NCBI GenBank assembly: GCA_015522635.1
Contig: WALW01000019.1
Span: forward strand, 124,001 to 188,000
DNA: 64,000 nucleotides
Source: Candidatus Tiamatella incendiivivens
GTDB taxonomy: Archaea; Thermoproteota; Thermoprotei_A; Sulfolobales; Acidilobaceae
Reading direction: 5' to 3'
The first letter of the stretch is position 1; every line of letters starts with the position of its first letter. The position numbers and the translations under genes were made by a program. Below are positions 59,969 to 64,000 of this stretch, piece by piece. The notes under the pieces are model-generated. The model worked only from the letters and a program-made list of their open reading frames with translations. It did not search any database and was not told where the DNA came from.

Positions 59969-61066
59969 TTGACACTTGTTAGGATAGAAGGAATAACTAA
60001 AGTGTATGGACCGGTTATAGCTGTAGACAATATGACGCTTGAAATAGAAGACGGTGAATTCTTTACCTTCCTAGGACCTAGTGGATGTGGGAAAACAACT
60101 ACTCTTAGACTTATTGCTGGATTCGAGTTTCCAGATAAGGGTAAAATATTCTTCGATAATAAGGAAGTTACATATCTCAGACCGTATGAGAGAAACACGG
60201 CTATGGTGTTCCAGAACTATGCACTCTGGCCTCATATGACGGTATTCGATAATATAGCCTACGGTCTTAAGTTAAGAAAAGTGTCCCGTGAAGAAATAAA
60301 CAGGAAGGTTAAACGGGTATTAGAACTGATAAGGCTCGAAGGTATGGAGAATAGGTACCCCACTCAGTTGAGTGGAGGGCAGCAACAGAGAGTTGCCCTA
60401 GCTAGGGCACTCGTGGTTGAGCCCAGTATTCTACTTCTAGACGAGCCTCTTAGCAACCTAGACGCGAAACTCAGGCTTGGTATGAGGGAAGAGATAAAGA
60501 GAATCCAGAGGGAACTTGGCATTACAACTATATATGTTACCCACGACCAGGAAGAAGCCTTAACAATGAGTGACCGTATAGCAGTTATGAATAAGGGTAA
60601 GGTCCACCAAGTTGGAACCCCATATGAGATATATGCATGGCCTAGGGATTTATTCGTGGCCACTTTTCTCGGTAGAAGCAACCTTCTAAAAGGGACTGCA
60701 GTAAATGTTAAGGATGGCACTATTGAAGTTGACACTAGTCTCGGAAAAATCATCGGTGTCACCCATAGAGATTATGTCGATATGAGGATAAAGGAAGGAA
60801 GCACTGTTGGTGTAATAATTAGGCCTGAGTCGTTTACAATGGATCAGAAAAGAGGTAAGCAATACAATAAATTCACTCTAAATATTATACTTTCAATGTT
60901 CGCAGGCAGTAGAATAGAATTAAAGGGAACAGATGAAGACATCGAGCTCCTCGTATATCTACCTTCCAACACTGATATTTCAGGCAGGAAGTCCCTGGAT
61001 GTTTATGTGGAAAGGAGTGAAACGTTAATACTTCCATGGGAGAAGGGCTTATTAAAGCAAAGCTAA
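59969..61066 (+). CDS. ABC transporter ATP-binding protein
   Basis: A 365-residue ATPase of the PotA/FbpC type. Walker A GPSGCGKTT is near residues 37-45, the signature LSGGQQQRVALARAL near 134, Walker B ILLLDEPLSNLDAKL near 154, and the switch histidine in THDQEEALTMSDRIA. The C-terminal part has a TOBE-like domain (GVIIRPESFTMDQKR). It powers the permease encoded just upstream. A TTG start follows GAGGTGTTAG. The metallophosphatase gene follows 79 bases later. Confidence 0.93.
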   Translation: MTLVRIEGITKVYGPVIAVDNMTLEIEDGEFFTFLGPSGCGKTTTLRLIAGFEFPDKGKIFFDNKEVTYLRPYERNTAMVFQNYALWPHMTVFDNIAYGLKLRKVSREEINRKVKRVLELIRLEGMENRYPTQLSGGQQQRVALARALVVEPSILLLDEPLSNLDAKLRLGMREEIKRIQRELGITTIYVTHDQEEALTMSDRIAVMNKGKVHQVGTPYEIYAWPRDLFVATFLGRSNLLKGTAVNVKDGTIEVDTSLGKIIGVTHRDYVDMRIKEGSTVGVIIRPESFTMDQKRGKQYNKFTLNIILSMFAGSRIELKGTDEDIELLVYLPSNTDISGRKSLDVYVERSETLILPWEKGLLKQS

Positions 61067-61129
61067 TCCTTTGCTTCCTTTTTAACTATCATTTTAATAT
61101 TCCCCCAATTCACCATTAGCCACACGGAA

Positions 61130-61147
61130 ACAGAGGTGCATCTCTGT
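61130..61147 (+). promoter_or_regulatory. small hairpin across Shine-Dalgarno and GTG start
   Basis: ACAGAG (61130-61135) and CTCTGT (61142-61147) form a 6-bp inverted repeat with a six-base loop. The Shine-Dalgarno GAGGTG (61133-61138) sits partly in the first arm and the loop, and the GTG start begins in the second arm. If formed, it would limit ribosome access to the metallophosphatase start. At high growth temperature a 6-bp stem may be weak. Confidence 0.3.
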
Positions 61148-63221
61148 GAAAAAAACAGCATTATCGTTCCTAGTAGTTGCTCTAGCAGTACTGTTCACAT
61201 TACAAGCATATACGTTCACTCCCACAGTAGCATCTAGCACTATGCCCTTAGGATGGGAGCATCCGAGCCTTTTCAAGGATCTATTAACTGCATACACAGC
61301 TCATGTCAAACCCGGCGGCGAAATAGAGGTTCATTTAGCTGGAAACTATAATATACTGAGCGGCTATCTGTTCGCAGTACTGCTAAAGCAAACTGATCTG
61401 GTGACGATAAATAAAACAGTAGACATACATGTGGAAAACAATACTGTATACATGCATGTCCCGCAGGACACTCCTACAGGAGTTTATGACCTATTCATTA
61501 GAACAAGCACTGGGTTATATAGAATACCGCAATCGGTATGGGTTTCAAATGACTGTTCTATTCCTATCAGAATAGCCCACTTTACAGACGAGCATTTTGA
61601 CTTACATCCTGACTACTATACGTCAGCAGCCATTCTAGCTAAGCTTTTAGGCGTGCAATTAGTTATAGGCACAGGTGACGCTACGGATACAGCATCAGAA
61701 CTTCAGGCAAAACATTATGTAATGCACAGAAGCTCTTTCCTCTACGGCCTTCCAGTGGTCGAAACCCCCGGAAACCACGACTATGAATCCGATAACACTG
61801 GAACACCTTATTTCAAGAAATACATTGCTCCAGAATACTGGTATAAGAATTACTGTAACAAAATACTCATTATAGGACTTACAACAGGAAAAGAAAGGGA
61901 CGTCATTACGAATCAGGAGCTGTATTTTACGAGAGAAGTCCTAGCAAACAATACGAATGTGCCTATAAAGATAATCGGATATCACCATCCATTCTTCTGG
62001 CACCATGGTAACGTTACATCAACATACAATAATCCAAACCTTGTAAACTACTTAAGCACCGGATTCTGGTACGGTAAGAACGCCAATATATCACTCGAAT
62101 TCCTTAAACTCGTTGAGGAATATAAGGTAGAGCTAACACTACAAGGACACGTTCACAGTGATAGCATGGTTAACTTCACCAGCACAATGACAGGATACAA
62201 GACGTGGTTCGTTACAACCACGACTATAGGAGGTCCACACGCTCCTGAAATATACAATGGTTTCCAAGTAATAGACGTATACCCGAATGACACGGTAAAA
62301 TTCCCGTTTGCTCCTCCAACCTTCAATGTACCGGTAACCCACAAGACTAATAGAGGAGTATACCCGAAGCTCTCAATACCAGTACAGGACAACTATCCGG
62401 AGCACTTCTATGCAAAATATTATTCCTACAGCTCTACTTTTGCAATAGAAATTGAGAATACCCTAGGCTACCTAAGCATATCTAGGCCAATACTGATAAG
62501 AGTTCCATGGACTCAGAACACGGTACCGAATTTCTACTTAACGAAGTACTCGACAACTGGGTCGATAAAAGTTTTGAATGCCACACTACCTGGTGATGGG
62601 TATCTATACTTGCTATTATCCACACACATCCCAACAGGTACTCATCTAATACTAGTAGGAACAACACAGGGTCCTGACAATACACCGCCAACAGCATCGA
62701 TAAAGATGACGATACCTAGAACCCCTCAAGTAGGATCTACTCTAACAATGTATATTCAAGCATCCGACAGCGGGTGGGGAATAAAATCCCTATCAGCGAC
62801 GTTAAATGATAAATCATTAGGTGTAGTGAAAAGCGGGAAATACTACCTGTTATCAACCAAGCTGAAACAAGACAGCAACCGTATAGTCCTAACAGTAGAA
62901 GACCTAGCTGGCCATAAATCTTTATACACAATAACTATAGCTAATGGCAAGGTAACAATGTCACCATTCACTCCCACCCAAACAACAAGTACGACAACAA
63001 GTACGACCAGTACGACTACAACTCAAACCAGCCAAACTCAGACTTCAACAACCACCACTAGAACGACAAGTACAACAAGCATGACAACCAGTGAAACAAG
63101 CTCCTCCAGCACAACGGCTAGTAAGACAAGTACAGTAACAGGAAGCTCATACACTATCTTATGGGTCTCGATAATAGTTGCGATATTAATTATTGCAGCA
63201 GCACTAGTCCTCAAGCATTAA
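61146..63221 (+). CDS. secreted, membrane-anchored metallophosphatase
   Basis: A 691-residue extracytoplasmic phosphatase. A signal peptide (KTALSFLVVALAVLFTLQAY) precedes a calcineurin-like domain: IAHFTDEHFDLHPDYY, IGTGDATDTASEL, ETPGNHDYESD, HHPFFWHHGN and LQGHVHSDSM give the metal ligands. After a beta-sandwich region comes a long Thr/Ser-rich linker (about 615-665), probably O-glycosylated, and a final membrane helix (SYTILWVSIIVAILIIAAALV). It would dephosphorylate substrates on the cell surface, perhaps for uptake by the ABC transporter. GTG start. Confidence 0.86.
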   Translation: MKKTALSFLVVALAVLFTLQAYTFTPTVASSTMPLGWEHPSLFKDLLTAYTAHVKPGGEIEVHLAGNYNILSGYLFAVLLKQTDLVTINKTVDIHVENNTVYMHVPQDTPTGVYDLFIRTSTGLYRIPQSVWVSNDCSIPIRIAHFTDEHFDLHPDYYTSAAILAKLLGVQLVIGTGDATDTASELQAKHYVMHRSSFLYGLPVVETPGNHDYESDNTGTPYFKKYIAPEYWYKNYCNKILIIGLTTGKERDVITNQELYFTREVLANNTNVPIKIIGYHHPFFWHHGNVTSTYNNPNLVNYLSTGFWYGKNANISLEFLKLVEEYKVELTLQGHVHSDSMVNFTSTMTGYKTWFVTTTTIGGPHAPEIYNGFQVIDVYPNDTVKFPFAPPTFNVPVTHKTNRGVYPKLSIPVQDNYPEHFYAKYYSYSSTFAIEIENTLGYLSISRPILIRVPWTQNTVPNFYLTKYSTTGSIKVLNATLPGDGYLYLLLSTHIPTGTHLILVGTTQGPDNTPPTASIKMTIPRTPQVGSTLTMYIQASDSGWGIKSLSATLNDKSLGVVKSGKYYLLSTKLKQDSNRIVLTVEDLAGHKSLYTITIANGKVTMSPFTPTQTTSTTTSTTSTTTTQTSQTQTSTTTTRTTSTTSMTTSETSSSSTTASKTSTVTGSSYTILWVSIIVAILIIAAALVLKH

Positions 63222-64000
63222 AGAACCTGATATTCATATATACACCCCTTTTTTCTCTATAATCCTCTAGAACTGGAAGCCTCCTCCTCGCTTTTTGAAT
63301 TTCCTGCATATCAATTTCCCCGAGAATAATGCTCTCTTTCTCCCCGGCTTCAATAATAGCGTCCCCCCAAGGATCTACAACGAGCGAATGGCCTGCGAAT
63401 GGCTCCTGACAAACGCCGCTACCAGTCCTGTTGACAGCCACTAAGTATACTTGATTTATAGATGCCTGTGATCCTGTTACCATCCTCCATTGATGTAGTC
63501 TAGGCTTCCCCCAAGCAGCTGGAGATACGATAAGGTCTGCACCGCTTAATGCATATTGCCTAATTAGCTCTGAGAACCGGAGATCGTAACATATCGCTAG
63601 TCCTATTGTAAATCCCTTGTACTTAAATATAGACAGGTTACTTCCCGGAGTAAACACCTTGTCCTCATTGAATGGTTCGAATAAGTGGATTTTGTCATAG
63701 TATGCTATTATTCGGCCCATGTAAACAGCCAATGCTCTATTATACGATTTCCCCTCCACTTGCCATGGTATACTCCCTATTACTAAGCTTTTCGTCATAA
63801 TAGAGAATCGTGACATTGCTTCAAACGCCATTTTCCGTTTGATTCCAGAATAGTCTTCTAGGTATCCACAACACCAAAGTTCCGGTAGAACAATTATATC
63901 TGGTGTAGCTGAGTATAGCATTCTAATAAACTTATAGGCCTTCTGTACATTAAATGCCATATCTCCGTCTTTAACTTCTATCTGTATACCAGCTACTATC
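63211..64000 (-). CDS. nitrilase-superfamily carbon-nitrogen hydrolase, incomplete at the right edge
   Basis: A carbon-nitrogen hydrolase. The Glu-Lys-Cys triad is visible: Glu in VLPELWCCGY, Lys in YYDKIHLFEPF, and Cys in LAICYDLRFSELIR. The frame continues upstream of the ATG at 63960 (IVAGIQIEVKDGDMAFNV), so the N-terminus lies beyond the window; an N-terminal 40-base segment at the edge is coding. The family hydrolyses amides and nitriles; substrate unknown. Its 3-prime end overlaps the metallophosphatase gene by 11 bases. Confidence 0.85.
   Translation of the reverse strand, partial: IVAGIQIEVKDGDMAFNVQKAYKFIRMLYSATPDIIVLPELWCCGYLEDYSGIKRKMAFEAMSRFSIMTKSLVIGSIPWQVEGKSYNRALAVYMGRIIAYYDKIHLFEPFNEDKVFTPGSNLSIFKYKGFTIGLAICYDLRFSELIRQYALSGADLIVSPAAWGKPRLHQWRMVTGSQASINQVYLVAVNRTGSGVCQEPFAGHSLVVDPWGDAIIEAGEKESIILGEIDMQEIQKARRRLPVLEDYREKRGVYMNIRFFNA

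Noticed and set aside
62980-63130. Tandem repeats of ACAAGTACGAC-like units
   Set aside because: Simple repeats encoding the Thr/Ser-rich linker of the metallophosphatase; no separate element needed.
1-64000. CRISPR arrays, rRNA genes, intact insertion sequences and prophage
   Set aside because: No regularly spaced repeats, rRNA-like conserved blocks, complete transposase genes or phage structural genes were seen in the window.

Overview
The window looks like chromosome of a hyperthermophilic crenarchaeon (Thermoproteota), most likely a Desulfurococcales-type organism. The evidence is: AT-rich DNA with very GC-rich structural RNA islands; Shine-Dalgarno motifs of the GGAGGTGAT type, often followed by TTG or GTG starts; archaeal housekeeping families (RNase FAU-1/DUF402, UPF0147, PAC2, Lhr, archaeal LeuRS, Lrp regulators); a tRNA-Glu gene with encoded CCA; a C/D box guide RNA; and mannosyl-3-phosphoglycerate synthase, a compatible-solute enzyme typical of hyperthermophiles. 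The order is an inference; no rRNA is present to fix it.

Layout. 0-6 kb: a circularly permuted GTPase, a broken MarC gene, ChaN-like, PAC2, Hsp20, an EamA transporter, a cupin, a DUF1614 membrane protein and a four-cysteine winged-helix regulator. 6-6.5 kb: a GC-rich hairpin and a decayed gene. 6.5-16.5 kb: an anion/arsenite-type permease, an etfA-etfB-fixX-fixC electron-transfer flavoprotein cluster, hypotheticals, a histidine ammonia-lyase-like enzyme, an ATP-cone protein and a SPASM-type radical SAM protein. 16.5-24 kb: leuS, an Lhr helicase, an iron alcohol dehydrogenase and an SCP2 protein. 24-31 kb (minus strand): FGGY kinase, Fe-S protein, AGPS-like flavoenzyme and DAO flavoprotein as one tight operon, then a diiron flavoprotein and an acyl-CoA dehydrogenase. 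31-40 kb: a C/D sRNA, two radical SAM proteins, a two-module regulator, FAU-1, UPF0147, glycine-cleavage H and T proteins and a metallo-beta-lactamase hydrolase. 40-48 kb: zinc-ribbon protein, TatD, peroxiredoxin, Lrp, Nudix, a SoxA/SoxB-like dehydrogenase pair and a second GC-rich island. 48-57 kb: PEP carboxykinase, enolase, two broken genes (KaiC-like ATPase and an HTH protein), mannosyl-3-phosphoglycerate synthase, isoaspartyl peptidase, CoA transferase and tRNA-Glu. 57-64 kb: an ABC importer operon ending in a secreted metallophosphatase, and a nitrilase-family gene running off the right edge.

How the genes may work together (inference): an organotrophic metabolism. Amino acids, glycine or sarcosine-like compounds, glycerol-like compounds and acyl-CoAs would be oxidised by flavoproteins, with electrons collected by ETF/FixCX. 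PEP carboxykinase and enolase would connect this to gluconeogenesis. The best leads for something undescribed are the kinase/Fe-S/AGPS-like/DAO operon, the SPASM radical SAM protein beside an orphan ATP-cone protein, the two similar GC-rich islands, and the C/D sRNA. The window also holds an unusual number of damaged or start-less genes, which could be real decay or uncorrected sequence error.
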